A stretch of DNA of 64,000 nt, taken from assembly GCF_042477335.2 (NCBI RefSeq), contig NC_091262.1:70604001-70668000 (forward strand), written 5' to 3'. Positions within the stretch are counted from its first letter, which is position 1. Each line of letters opens with the position of its first letter. Origin of the DNA: Ovis canadensis (lineage: Eukaryota > Chordata > Mammalia > Artiodactyla > Bovidae). The notes beneath the pieces were generated by a model. That model saw nothing but the letters and a program-made list of their open reading frames with translations. It made no database searches and had not been told where the DNA came from. This document shows, piece by piece, positions 22,378 to 34,632 of this stretch. The translations under genes and the position numbers were made by a program.

Positions 22378-22675
22378 AGTACTCCCCCACTAGAATATAA
22401 GGTCCATGGAGCAGGGACTCGGCTTGTCTGAGTCACGACTTTATTCCCAGTCCCTATCCTGGAGAAGGATATGGCAACCCACTCCAATATTCTTGTCTGG
22501 GAAATCCCATGGACAGAGGAGCCTGGTGGGTTACAGTCCATGGGGTCACAAAAAAGTAGGACACAACTTAGCGATTAAACAATAGCAATTATGGTACCCA
22601 GCACATAGTGGCGGTGGCGGTAGGGTGGCGGTGGTGGGTCAGTCAATATTTTTCCTAATGAATAAAGGAACAAAG
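22378..22675 (+). repeat. L2 LINE 3-prime end, split by Bov-A
   Basis: 'cccactagaatataaggtcc' and 'cagggactcggcttgtctg' lie left of the SINE. 'tacccagcacatagtgg' and 'tcaatatttttcctaatgaa' lie right of it. Together they follow the L2 3-prime consensus order. Confidence 0.7.
22455..22592 (+). mobile_element. Bov-A monomer SINE in L2
   Basis: 'ggagaaggatatggcaaccc' through 'ggacacaacttagcgatt' is a Bov-A unit. Target duplication is not clear. Confidence 0.85.
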
Positions 22676-22684
22676 GCATTTATG

Positions 22685-22800
22685 TTGTAATGGAAAGAAT
22701 ACTGGAAACCTGGGTTTGAATCCTGGGATCTGAGTGTGAGCAAGCCAGTTTCTTTATCTATAAAAATGACTTGCTTCATCACTTAAGTAGTTGAAGTTTT
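22685..22800 (+). repeat. MIR fragment
   Basis: 'cctgggtttgaatcctggg' followed by 'gccagtttctttatctat' matches the MIR core. Confidence 0.7.
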
Positions 22801-23877
22801 GATCCTAATAATATTGAATGCCTATAATTCCACATAATATCCCTATATATCTTCCCGCATGGGAGAAACCAATCTAACAAAATACTATAAATGTCATGGG
22901 TTCTAAAATGTCATCATCTACTCTCTGGGTCCCAGATAATATCAACTGATACTAGAAACAGGGGAAACCAAGGCTCCAATAGAATAGAGAAAAAAAGTAT
23001 AGAACGAGTAACTGCTGCTTTTCTTTTTCAGTGTGGTGTTCAAGAGCCAGAGGAAGGACAGAAGCCCCACCAATTCCTGCCCCACCCCAGATGTGCAGCG
23101 CGAGTTGATGGAACTTTCTCTAGCCCCCTTGTTACACAATCAGCAAAGTGACGTGATCAGCAGAGAACTGGGTGCTCCGCCCCCACTCCCCTCTGCTTTT
23201 TGGTCAAGTGAGTCGCGATGGTCAGCAAGCCTGCCCTTCCTGGGCAGTTATAACCGTTCAGATAATAGACCCACAGGCGTCAGCCCTGCATTTATCCGCT
23301 CACAATGGCTCAGTTCTGCACCGCAGCATTATTCCAAGCCCACTTTGAAACAAACGCGCCTTGAAACACACATAGATGCGTCCCCCTGCCCCCACGTCTG
23401 CTGGAAACTTGAAAAGACACCTCAGCGAAACCAAGCTGGGCTATAATGAGAAGGGGCTGTTCCTGAGCACGAGCCCCAGGGCCGGCAGAACTTTAATCAA
23501 TAAACTCAAATGCCAGGTGAGGTTGAGATGCAGGGGCAGAGTGAGATGCCAGGGCCTGCCTGGCTTGCAGAGTTCCAGCTGATATAGGGCTTCTCCCAGA
23601 CTTGGTCACAAATAGATGCGGAGGACATGGGCGACCTGAGATGTTTCATGATGTCCTGTTTAGATGACAATGCCATCTTCCTCCTCTCTGACTATCTCTT
23701 TTCATGCCTGAAGTGTCCAATGGCAAGCCAGTCATTTACATTATTAGAGGCACTGGGTCCCTAAAGCTTCTTCTAAATAACAGAGGTAAGAGATGCGCTT
23801 ATCGTCACCACCATCCACATCACTGTCCCCATGGTCATCAGCTGTGCTCTGATTCGTGTTCACAATTACAAGGGGCT
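22801..23877. other. Unassigned intergenic sequence
   Basis: No recognised repeat. A 137-codon + ORF (23033-23446) has no family resemblance. Confidence 0.4.
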
Positions 23878-23888
23878 CCTGTTGGTTT

Positions 23889-24160
23889 CAGAGAAGGCAA
23901 TGACACCCCACTCCAGTACTCTTGCCTGAAAAATCCCATGGATGGAGGAGCCTGGTGGGCTGCAGTCCATGGGGTCACTAAGAGTTGGACACGACTGAGC
24001 GACTTCACTTTCACTTTTCACTTTCATGCATTGGAGAAGGAAATGGCAACCCACTCCAGTGTTCTTGCCTGGAGAATCCCAGGGATGGCGGAGCCTGGTG
24101 GGCTGCCATCTCTGGGGTTGCACAGAGTCGGACACGACTGAAGCGACTTAGCAGTAGCAG
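23889..24160 (+). mobile_element. Bov-A2 SINE
   Basis: Two Bov-A units with the 'cactttcacttttcactttc' linker and an AGCAGTAGCAG-type tail. The exact 11-bp target duplication cctgttggttt lies at 23878-23888 and 24161-24171. Confidence 0.94.
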
Positions 24161-24171
24161 CCTGTTGGTTT

Positions 24172-24330
24172 GCCATTTAACCCTTGCAATAGCCTGATTG
24201 AGGTACGTGAGGCAGAGACTCCCACATTTATAGATAAAGAAACGAGACTCATACAGGTTCAGTGACTTACTCAGGGTCACCAGCAAATACACAATAGAAC
24301 CAAGGACTCTTATGGTTGGGATGGACTCAG
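24172..24330 (+). repeat. MIR fragment
   Basis: 'atttatagataaagaaacga' and 'agtgacttactcagggtcac' are MIR core phrases. Confidence 0.75.
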
Positions 24331-25504
24331 AGCTCATCTAGTCCCAGGCATCTCTTCTCAGGTGCCTCTTAGCCTCCTAGGCAGGCAGTCATTTCACTTC
24401 CACTTGGATGCTTCAAGCAGTGAATTTACTTCCGCACAAGACAAGTGCTTGGTTCCACTGTTTCTCAAGCCTCCTCATCATTCTGTTCTCCTGTATATTA
24501 CGCAGCCCACGTCTGTCTGCCTTTATTTGACAACCCTTTTCGGCTACATGGAGTAGGTTGAGTCCTTCTCCATGACAATCATTTCTGTCTTTGAGGATAC
24601 TTATGCCTTCCATTCCCAGGTCTTCTTTAAGCCAAACAACTCCCCAGAGTTTCAAGAAACCCTCAATATCATTGTCAATTTCTTGAATGTGTTAAATTGT
24701 CAATATTCCTTTAAAGATGGAACCGATCTGAATTTGACATGATAGTCTACCTGTGGCCTGAGAAACAGAGTAGAACCCTTACTATCCCCTTCTTGGATTA
24801 GGCCCCTGGGCTTGTATTAATACCACCAGAGTCTGCAGAAAATCTGCCCTTCACCTAGAATAATGATGTGCAGGGAAGGTAAGATTTGATAAACAAATCA
24901 TAGAATAATGAGACAGAGGAAAGGTATGATTTACCAAAAGATCCTGGAACAGCAAGTGAGACACAGGAAAGGTGAAATTTGATAGGAAGGAAGCATGGAA
25001 TGCAGCAGTAGAGAGGTTACCCTGGGGACAGGATGGTGGGGATCTTGTCAGTGTTGGAGCTGCTAGAGAGGACAGGCAGAAACTCTTAGATAAGAGGCCC
25101 TTGGGTCAGCCGTACACCCACCTTCTCTGCCCTCCCCTGCAAGGTCCCAAGGGCTGCTTCCATCCCCACCTTGTGATGGCCAGGGTGACCGAGGACATGT
25201 ACAGCAGAAATGGCTCACGGTCCACAAAGTCTGTGTTCTCCTGCCATTAGTTAGATAATAATAGAATCAGAGCTGGAGAGGCGGCCCCCCAGTTGAGACG
25301 GCATTTCCCCGCCCTCCTTACGGGTGGGTGAGGCCATGGAACATTCTCTCCAGTGGACTGTGAGCCGCTTGCTGGTCGAGGTCTGAGAAAAATTGGCAGA
25401 GCTTCTCTAGGACCTTCCCTCTCTCCCCCTCCCTCCACCAGCTGGGATACAGGATGTGGCAGGGACCCAACTTCAACCATCCCCAAGAGGATAAAACCTG
25501 TGGC
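24331..25504. other. Unassigned intergenic sequence
   Basis: No recognised gene. Around 24850-24980 an imperfect internal repetition is visible ('ggaaggtaagatttgata', 'ggaaaggtatgatttacc', 'ggaaaggtgaaatttgata'). Confidence 0.4.
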
Positions 25505-25620
25505 AGTGGTTCTCAAACCTGAGCTCATCAGAATCACCCAGAAGGCTTGTTAAAACAGATTGCTGGGCCCACCCCCAGCGTTTCTGGGGTGGGGCCTAAT
25601 AATCAATTCTGACAAATGAT
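25505..25620 (+). mobile_element. MER5-type hAT-Charlie fragment
   Basis: 'cagtggttctcaaacctgag', 'tcatcagaatcacccagaag' and 'gggtggggcctaataatcaa' follow MER5. An L1 abuts its right side. Confidence 0.75.
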
Positions 25621-26575
25621 TTCTTTTTCTTAAAAAATTAATTAATTTTAATTGGAGGCTAATTACTTTGCAGTATTTTGGTGGTTTTTGCCATACTTCA
25701 ACATGAATCAGCCATTGATGCACAAGTGTTCCCCATCCTGAACCCCCCTCCCACCTCCCATCTCCCTCCCCACCCCATCAGCTTTGACTGCCCTTCTTCA
25801 TGCATCAAATTTGCACGGGTCATCTATTTTACATATGGTAATATACATGTTTCAATGCTATTCTCTCATATTATCCCACCCTTGCCTTCTACATAGTCCA
25901 AAAGTCTGTTCTTTACATCTGTGTCTCTTTTGCTGTCTTGCATATAGGGTGGTTGTTACCATCTTTCTAAATTCCATTTATATGCATTAATATACTGTAT
26001 TGGTATTTCTCTTTCTGGCTTACTTCACTCTGTATAATAGGCTCCAGTTTCATCCACCTCATTAGAACTGACTCAAATGTGTTCTTTTTTATAGCTGAGT
26101 AGTACTCCATTGTGTATATGTACCACAGCTTTCTTATCCATTCATCTGCTGATGGACATCTAGGTTGCTTCCATGTCCTGGCTATTGTAAACAGTGCTTC
26201 AGTGAACATTGGGGTACGTGTGTCTCTTTCAATTCTGGTTTCCTCGGTGTGTATGCCCAGCAGGGGGATTGCTGGGTCATATGGCAGTTCTATTTCCAGT
26301 TTTTTAAGGAATCTCCACACCATTCTCCATAGTGGCTGTACTAGTTTGCATTCCCACCAACAGTGTAAGAGAGTTCCCTTTTCTCCACACCCTCTCCAGC
26401 ATTTATTGTTTGTAGACTTTTTGATGGCAGCCATTCTGACCAGTGTGAGATGGTACCTCACTGTAGTTTAGATTTGCATTTCTCTGATAATGAGTGATGC
26501 TGAACATCTTTTCATGTGTTTGTTAGCCATCTGTGTATCTTCTTTGGAGAAATGTCTGTTTAGTTCTTTCTAACA
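25621..26575 (-). mobile_element. L1 (bovid type), 3-prime 950 bp with ORF2 C-terminus
   Basis: The reverse-complemented tail and 3-prime UTR (25628-25960) lead into 164 codons of the ORF2 C-terminus on the minus strand (25967-26461). The Cys/His motif C-x3-C-x7-H-x4-C is intact (C21, C25, H33, C38 of that reading). The reverse transcriptase and endonuclease are missing, so the copy is dead. It is one of the best-preserved LINE segments here. Confidence 0.92.
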
Positions 26576-27265
26576 GGAGATACTGTTGCTGATAATGAGG
26601 GAGCAGTCTGCAAATGACACCTTAAGAATTTCTGCCTCGAGAGATTGCCTGAATTTAAGGACACAGTGAAGATATCAGAGACTAGACCTCAGTGAACCTG
26701 GGTACACAGAGGCGCCTCTAAGGGATACCTGGACCATACAGGGCGGAGGGCCCAGGACCAAAGTCCGGACGTCTCCTGTCAAGTCAGCGTGCAGAAGGGT
26801 GAGCCACGCTCTGACCTCTGCTGTGTGTTGATACAGTTTGCAGCTCTGAGCCCACAAAGCAGGATGTACCAATGACTCAAGATTTTGTTCCTTTCAGTTC
26901 TCTGAAACTGGGCTCTGCTCATCTGAAGAGATCTTAGGAAATGTCACCTTGGATGTGGGGTGCTGGCCCCACCCCTGACCTGGGACAGGAAGACGCAGTT
27001 CTCCTGACATCCAGCAGACCCTCCGCTGTCAGCCATGATGCTGTCTACCTGGGGTGTCTGCGGTTTGCCCGGCAGCAGGTTCCCCGTGCTGGCTGGCTGG
27101 GGGGCCTGTCAGGGCCAGCAGGACCAGCCCTCTGAGCGCCCCCTCTGCCCTCGGGCACTGTGCCCACTCTCCTCTGTGCTTTCTCCCACTTTGATCCACT
27201 CATCTCTTTTATTCATGTCCTGATAGCTGGATTCACCTCAAAAGGGTTTTAAGGTAAATTTGTTT
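26576..27265. other. Unassigned intergenic sequence
   Basis: No gene recognised. A second CTCF-like motif, on the minus strand, lies at 27135-27149. Confidence 0.4.
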
Positions 27266-27269
27266 TCTG

Positions 27270-27420
27270 GCCCTCACAAAAGCCTGTGAGGTAAGGATTA
27301 TTATTTCCATTTTAAAGTCCTTGAACTGCTGCTTAGAGTGGGGACATAGCATAGCTAGTGGGCACAGCTAATGGCAGAACTGGGGTTGGAACATTGATCT
27401 TTTTGACTCCAAATCATGTT
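27270..27420 (+). repeat. MIR fragment
   Basis: 'gaggtaaggattattatttc' and 'cagaactggggttggaac' follow MIR. Confidence 0.65.
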
Positions 27421-27504
27421 CTCTCTTCCTCCCCAATAGGTTATTTTTTTAAAAAGATATGAAGAATTGATACATATAGAAGAATATATGTAAACTTACG
27501 TAGA

Positions 27505-27645
27505 TTATGTGCTATGCTTAGTTGCTCAATCGTGTCTGACTCTGTGACCCCATGGACTGTAGCCCATCAGGCTCCTCTGTCCATGGGGATTCTTCAGGCA
27601 AGAATACTGGAGTGGGTTGCCATGCCCTCCTCCAGGATGTAGGTT
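27505..27645 (-). mobile_element. Bov-A fragment
   Basis: 'gttgctcaatcgtgtctgac' to 'gttgccatgccctcctccag' is an antisense Bov-A body without the tRNA-derived head. A run of 16 A follows at 27659-27674. Confidence 0.82.
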
Positions 27646-27674
27646 ATAACCCATAACCAAAAAAAAAAAAAAAA

Positions 27675-28636
27675 CAATGCCCCCTGTGAACCTGCCCTTG
27701 GGCTCTCCATGGGACATGCTGCCTCCACACAGATATTGCCAGGGACCCTCCAGGAGCCAAGCTGAGCTGAGGGCGTTCTGGTTTTTTCCTTTTTTCTGTC
27801 ACTCTCATCTCCCCTGGGAGTCAGGCATGCCATGCTCAGCTTGGAGACAGAGAAACCAAAGTGCTGAACCTCTCCAACCAGACCAAGATCCCAGGTGGGG
27901 TCCCAAGGTGACCTGAGGTTCGCAGAGCCCAGGGCGTCCTCACTTGGCTGTTTGTCACACCCTCTGGGCCCATTTTTGAACATGTAGATCCCTGGTCTCC
28001 ATCCCTGATCTCCAGGGCAGTGGTCCAGGGCAGTATTTTTTCAGAATTCCATAGGTGATGACCCTGGTGCAGCTGGCCCACAGTCCAGGTTGGGGGACAA
28101 GGTTCTTGGGCCCCAGGCTACACCGAGCAACCCAGGGAGCTGGAGCTGGAGCTGCAGAGCCAAGGCAAACACTTCTACTTGGCTTTGCCCCCTCCCAGTT
28201 CTCAGGGTGACCTGCAGCCATGGGAGGGTGGAGGTGGGGTGGGCTCCTGCTACAAACATGTAAACCTTTCCCTCAGCACTCCACCCCAAAGGCTGTCATT
28301 TCACATAAGACCAAGGTTAATGAATGAGTGTTAAGGGTTTCTAATATTTGTTGTTTATAAGGTAAGATGAGCCCGTTGCTAGAGCTGACTGAAGACTCTT
28401 AATTCAGTATTCTACTGAGAAGCCTGGCTGTCACCCAGCTCTTGGCATCAGAAATGGCTGGGAATCCTGCAACTTTGGGGAGGAGTACACGCTGCCAGAG
28501 TCCCATTGCTGCTGCCTGTGTTTTCAGCTTCACCAGTGGCATTGGTGGCAAGCTGTCTGGTTAACCCTGCAGTGTGCAGTGATGTCCATTTGCATCAGCC
28601 GTTTGGGGAATCTATCATTTTCCAATAACTAGATAC
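27675..28636. other. Unassigned intergenic sequence
   Basis: GC-rich, with overlapping ORFs on both strands and no family resemblance. Confidence 0.4.
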
Positions 28637-28644
28637 TAACATTA

Positions 28645-28861
28645 TATCCGGGCTTTCCTGGTGGCTCAGTGGTAAAGAATTCGCCTGCTAATGCAGGAGA
28701 CATGGGTTTGATCCCTGATTCAGGAAGATCCCCTAGAGAAGGAAATGGCAACCTATTGCCATATTCTTGCCTGGAAATGCCCGTGGACAGAAGGGCCTGG
28801 TGGGCTTCAGTCCATGGGGTCGCAAAGAGTCGGACACAACTTAGTGACTGAACAACATCAA
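28645..28861 (+). mobile_element. Bov-tA SINE
   Basis: Complete head ('gctttcctggtggctcagtg') and Bov-A body. The target duplication taacatta lies at 28637-28644 and 28862-28869. Confidence 0.92.
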
Positions 28862-28869
28862 TAACATTA

Positions 28870-31839
28870 AATTGACATGCAAACTATCCGCACGCCTGTT
28901 GCAAAGGCGGATGTGAGCATGCACTTTGGTACCCTCAAATTTGCTTGGATAGTGGCATTGCATGTTACCACACAGTTTCTTTTCTACGGAAAATTGGGAC
29001 AGGTGGGGGCTAGTGGTCCATGGGGTATCTTTTATCCAATCGGGTCACCAGGCGACAAAGTTTGAGAGTCATCGACAAAGTTTGAGATGCCTGAGCCTCT
29101 AGGCATCACCTCCTAGAGTTGGGAGGGGCTTCTGCCCCAAAGTCAGGGAACCTCAGAATCTGCTATGGTTTCTTTAATAGACTAGACCCAAGAGGTAGTT
29201 TCATCCAATTTCTAAGTCCAAGACCAGGCACATATACAGTGGCTGCCTGCCCAATAACGTGCTATTTCATTTACAGCAGCCCAAGAGCGTAGCTTGTGCG
29301 TGTTAATATCGGATTATTTCTCTTCATAGTTAGCTGCCTCCTCACTTCCCTGTCTCCATGGCAACACTTCTCAAACACCACTTCATACTCTGAATACACA
29401 ATGTAAACAATCTGCAGTTGAACATTTCCCAATTTAGGGATTTGGAGCCACAGCCAGCAGGCTTGCCGTTAGAAATAAAGGCGAGACTCCAATCCTGAGA
29501 GGCCGCTCAGAAGCAGCGCGCTGTGGGAACACACGACAAAGGATGCCTGAGCCAAATTCTTGATGGATAAGAAGCCCAAAAGTCACTCACCAATACTCTG
29601 TCCTTTCTTAGTATATGAGGGACTCAGGGTGACTCACTGAACTGGCAGGGACTCCTCTGTCATTTAGAGACAGAGCTTGAAAGAGAGAGAGAGAGAAGGG
29701 AAGTGACTTTCCTATTGTCACAAGGGTTGTGATGGAGTGAAGACCAGAACCAGGGTGAGTCCAGGGAACGGCACGTGCTCACCTTGCATGCAGTCCCCCA
29801 GCACCCCTGTGCTCGTGACAGACATTGTTGGTACATCTTTCCCGTTGAGCCTAGACTTGTGCTTCTCAATTCTAGCATTAACACTCTGGGAAGTCATTGC
29901 CAGTTGATTGGAAATGGCATGTGAGATGGTGATGAGTTACCATCCAACATGACTAGTTCTAGATCCAGCACTGCAAAGAGAATGGCATCAGTGTGGGTCA
30001 CTTGTATGTTCCAGAAGCCTGGAGATCCAAGATATAGGAAGATAAGGCAGGAAGGAAGTAACTCAATTGAGCATTTTCTGAGAGCCAGACGCTAACCAAG
30101 GTTGGTGTTCCCATAAGCATATGACCCAAAAGATGCCCATTCATGGGGCGTCAAGGGTTGGCTCAGTCCAGGCAACAGTCAACAGAGGGGCAGAGCCAGT
30201 TGGGGAATATCAGAGAGGAGCTAAGCATGGACATTACAAGAAGCATAAGGCAAAGCGAGTCCATGGAGGCTCCAAGGAATGGACGGAGGGAAGCTGAGAC
30301 AGGAGAACAACCCCAAAGGAGGTCAGTGGAGCCAAAAATGGGAGACCAAGCCAAGTGCTGCTGGGTGTGGGGGCCTGGAGGAAGCACAGCTGATTAGGCA
30401 GAAGTGGGCAGGAGTGTGGCGGAGCAGAGCAACTTTAGAGGGGCAGGAGACTGGTGAGGGTGCCTCCTTTCCTCCAGGGGTCTGGTCCAGGCAATGCTGG
30501 TTGTCCAGAGCCGCCTGACGTGGGGCTTCCTCAGCAGCTGGGGGCCACACCATTTGTGTCTCTTGTCTCGAGAACTGCCTCCTCTGGGCTTGCTGGCTGC
30601 AGGAATGTTCCCCGAGGCAACCCAGACTGGCACCCCACCTGTGCTTCAGGGAAAGGCACCGATCTATCCATGCAGGGGAGCCTGGAGGAAAGCCACACGT
30701 CCTTTCCCCCCCAGCCCAGAAGAACACCACTGGGTGCTAGGAGGGCCTCAGTGGGCTCCAGACTCAGGCAGCTCTACTGTAGGAACTTCCTCCACTGAAA
30801 AAATAGGGACTCAACCTGCTAGGTGGGGAACGGCTTAGGACCCCAGTAAAGGCATTGTTTTTTTCTCTTCATCAAAGGAGATATTTTTCTTTCTAGTCTC
30901 TACCCACGTATAGTAATGCACACATTTTCCACATAGTTATAAGCATTGCAAGGATGATTGTTGGATCTTTTAAAATAGAAAAACTCAGATCTTTTACTTT
31001 CTAAGTCTTAGCAACCCTTAGCATCCTTTGATTTCTGAGCAAATGATCACATGAGTGCTGTATCTTTAGCAGAGAACCAAAGTGCACCCCTAGCCTCAGG
31101 AAGCTGAAGACAGACTCAGATAGTGGATCCAGAAGCATGCCACCAGTGGTGTCCTATGGGAGGAGGTTGCCATTCCAAAGGGTGAATACTCTGGGAAGTG
31201 AGTGAGGAGGGGGGATCCCCCCATTTAGCTGCCAAACAGGCTTTGGAGCAGTGGGAGGATGGAGTTCATCATTTCCGGGCTTTAAACAAGCAAACAGAAG
31301 GAGAAGCTCATCCCTAATATAGTTGCTGCACAGTTTCTGCCTCGTCATCCGCATCCCAGGGGCCCTGATTCTGCCCCCTCAGCCATCAGAATGCTGGTGA
31401 CACAGGGGTGCATGGCCAAGGGGAGTTTACCAGTTGTCTGTACTCCTGGGGATGGCATATCAGGTTTCCCAGTGAGACCAGGGCAGGTCCCAGACCTATA
31501 AACGTCCTTGGGAGTCAGGCCTGGGCTTTAGGTCCCCATTCAGTAACCTACGCTAGGCTGATCTTGCCTGGGGCCCTCTTAATGAGGAGGCAACATCCTT
31601 AGGGCATCGCCATGGAAGGAAGGTCACATTCACATCAAGGTTCTAGGCTGTGATGACCTGGGGATTGCATCTGAGCAGTAGACCTGGGGCGCTGAGAATG
31701 CCTTGGATATTGTTTCTGCTTTCTGTTCCTTCTCCTGCCTCCTCTCAGAGGAAAGACAAGGCTGATTACAGCATCCCCTGCCAGAGAAGACCTCTTTGCT
31801 GGGGCAGTTTGCTGAATGGAAAGAACTCCAAGCCAGGAC
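28870..31839. other. Unassigned intergenic sequence, about 3 kb
   Basis: No young repeats. Minor items are a 22-bp-period duplication of cgacaaagtttgaga at about 29052-29090, an X-box-like motif gtctccatggcaac at 29352-29365, and a GA run at about 29677-29697. ORFs of up to 135 codons at 30.1-30.8 kb overlap on both strands and are not called. Confidence 0.4.
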
Positions 31840-31990
31840 ACAACCTTCTGGCTTCATCTATGACTCACTCTGAACTTGGGAAAGTCTTGTCCCTTTTCTG
31901 GGCCCCAGTTTCCCCATCTATAAAGTGCAGGGATTATATAGCAGGATTCCTCAAAACATCAGTTCTGTGGGATTATTAACTGGAGATAAG
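31840..31990 (+). repeat. MIR fragment
   Basis: 'gggccccagtttccccatct' followed by 'ataaagtgcagggattatat' matches the MIR core. Confidence 0.65.
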
Positions 31991-32137
31991 AGCAGAAAGG
32001 AAAGTGGGGCCAAATTAGTTTGGGAAATGTAGAATTCAGCAAAATAAAAATGCTCCATTGCTGTGGATGTTCTCAGAGTCTTTAATACACTTTGCAGGTT
32101 TCCAAAAGATTATAGCATAAGGTATTTCCAAAATTTA

Positions 32138-32351
32138 GGCTTCCTTGGTGGCTCAGTGGTAATGAATCCACCTGCCAATGCAGGAGACACAAGAGATGCA
32201 GTTTCTATCCCTGGGTTGGGAATCCCCTGAAGGAGGGCATGGCAACTCACTCCAGTATTCTTACCCGGAGAATCCCATGGACAGAGGAGCCCAGCAGGCT
32301 GCAGTCCATGGGGTCATAAAAGAGTCAGATACAACTTAGTGATAACAGCAC
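32138..32351 (+). mobile_element. Bov-tA SINE
   Basis: Head and Bov-A body are complete. The exact 14-bp target duplication atttccaaaattta lies at 32124-32137 and 32352-32365. Confidence 0.94.
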
Positions 32352-32365
32352 ATTTCCAAAATTTA

Positions 32366-32814
32366 TTTAAACACAGACCTTCTAAACTCTTTCAGGGTCA
32401 GTATTAGAATTCTTTTTCTTTCCTTGTAGAGCCTACAAAGTCATTGATCTTCACTTCTTTGAGCATCTCAGGCTGTTTGGTTTTCCAGTTTGTTTCTAAA
32501 ATATAAATAGTCCTTGTGAGGTCTTAGGGGTGGGGGGAGGATTCACCTTAAACCAGAAGCTCTTAAAAGTCCTCGGAAGATGGTTTTGGTAGGGAAGGGT
32601 TTGGTAGGGAAGTTTCTGCCTCTCTGGCAGAAACTGTATTCCAAAGCAGGTGTGTCTACTTTGGACACTTTTCCAGAGGGACCAGAGTAAAGCATTTGTC
32701 AAATTTTCAAAGGCATTTATACCCCAAAGATGATGAAGCATTGTGTTCCAGCTCTTGGTAGAAATGGTTTGATTTTGTCAGAATTTGAATGAGACTTTGA
32801 AACCTTTACAGAGT
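32366..32814. other. Unassigned intergenic sequence
   Basis: No recognised gene. A small duplication 'tggtagggaagggtttggt' is visible near 32587-32612. Confidence 0.4.
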
Positions 32815-33038
32815 ATTTATTTATTCATTTTTGGCTGTGTTGGGTCTCAGCTGTGGCATGCAGAATCTTTGTTGAAGTGCATGAGCTTCTTTCTAGTTGT
32901 GGCTCGTCAGCTCTCTAGCTGTGGCATGTGGGCCTAGTTGTCCCGCGGCATGTGGGGTCTTAGTTCTTTGACCAGTATGAAACCTGAGTTTTCTGCATTG
33001 GAAGGTGGATTCTTAACCACTGGATCACCAGGGAAGTC
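32815..33038 (-). mobile_element. CHR-type SINE
   Basis: 'tttttggctgtgttgggtct' through 'ggatcaccagggaagtccc' is a nearly full antisense CHR element. Confidence 0.88.
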
Positions 33039-34630
33039 CCGAGACCTTGATATCTTGATTGGAATCAGGGCAGTGAGGAATAGGGAACAGAAGTGACTGC
33101 AAAGTGGACAGAAGATGGGGAAAACAAGAGGATTCAGCGGTGACTGCATACAGGGCAGGGCACAGCATTCCCTGGTGTCTTCCCTCTTCCCCCTGTGAGT
33201 GCCTCTAAAAGTCATCACCTGATTCTTAGCGATGGAACTCAGGTACTGAATGTTAATGCTCCAAGGCAGGGAGAAAACTACCACTGCCCCAGAAAGTCTC
33301 CATCTTTTACAGGTCGCCAGGGCTCCATCTATTAAATTCTTGCTCAAGGGCACAAATGTCCAGAAAGTATGCGTATCCTCAAGGCCAGATACTTTCTCTT
33401 CCTCAAAGACACTGGGGCCTCCACCCTGGACTCCGTACACAAAAACCGAAAACCGGTGAGGTTGCTGAAAATCTGAGAAACAGTGGCAAGAAACTACCCT
33501 GGCTCCACAGCAGAGTCCACACAGACCAATGTGTCTGGAGGCACTGGGGCATTCATGGGGGTGGTTCAAAGAAGATTCTGGTGGAACCAAAACCAGAAGA
33601 CTACATCCACAGAAGGAGACTTTGAAGTGTTAATTCAGCAGAGTTCTCAAGTTTACCACTCTGACCATCCTTTGATCACTGCCCTTTGCAACAGAATACT
33701 AATCATAAGTTTATGCATTATTATTTATCAGCAGCTCGGGGGATTAGAATTCTCTCTGCTTGAACAGCCTCGTGACGGTTTACACACATGACCCCAGGAA
33801 GCACGGGGTTAGCAGCAGTCGGAGGGGAGAGCGTCACTTACTGGGTGTGCTCTCACAAAAGCTCTTTCTTTATATTTTCAGAAATATCTCCACCCTGCAG
33901 GTAAGAATTGACGTTCAGAATCTGGGTCAAACGAGGGAAGACAGGAAGGTCAGATCCCAAAGCTAATTGACAGCATTCATCCAAAATCATTTAAATTAAT
34001 TTAAAATGATGAGTCATACCCACCCATCCACATTTCGTAACAGTCATGAAAGTATTAGCGTTTCTTTGGGGGGCTCTTTATTATGCAACCCAGTGATGAA
34101 TCTCCTCTGGGCCTTCAATTCTCTCAAAGAGTTGCAGTTTGCTAATTTATTTTCCAGTGAATTGAGCCTTCTATTTAGCTTTTTGTTTCAGCTTAAGGGT
34201 GGTGGACCATGTGAAAGTTGATGTCCGGCCTAAAAACCTTGCTTGATGTTTTAAAAAGACTTTAAATCATCTACCAAAGCAGAATCACCCATCCATTCAC
34301 TTAGCAGGTATTACCAATGGCTTAGACGTGCTGGCGTGAGGGGAAACACTGACTGAAACCACCCACCCTGGCCAGGCACCACAGTGACCATTTGCATGAG
34401 TTATTTTATGACAAGAGGTCCTGATAAGGAATACAGAACTAACAAGCCACCATCAACCGGAAGAATTTGGGGACAGGTCAAAAGGAGACACCAGTCCATA
34501 ATGTCATACAAACCTCCCAGAATCCTCCTTGCTGGAATCCATCTTGGCTGAGCGATGCGTGCACCATCATGAAGGAGGCTGAGTCAGAATGATTGTCCAA
34601 AGACAATCCGGAAACTAACCGTATCATCAT
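33039..34630. other. Unassigned; AT-rich candidate regulatory block at 33960-34230
   Basis: No repeat recognised. The AT-rich block contains taattga, ttaatttaaaatga and tgagtcat motifs. A 218-codon minus ORF (32934-33590) runs out of the SINE and is not called as a gene. Confidence 0.4.
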
Positions 34631-34632
34631 AA

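Noticed and set aside
25967-26461. 164-codon minus-strand ORF as a possible host gene
   Set aside because: It is the L1 ORF2 C-terminus with its Cys/His motif, lacking the rest of ORF2, so it is annotated as part of the L1 relic.
32934-33590. 218-codon minus-strand ORF
   Set aside because: Its C-terminal part is CHR SINE sequence, and the remainder has no family resemblance.
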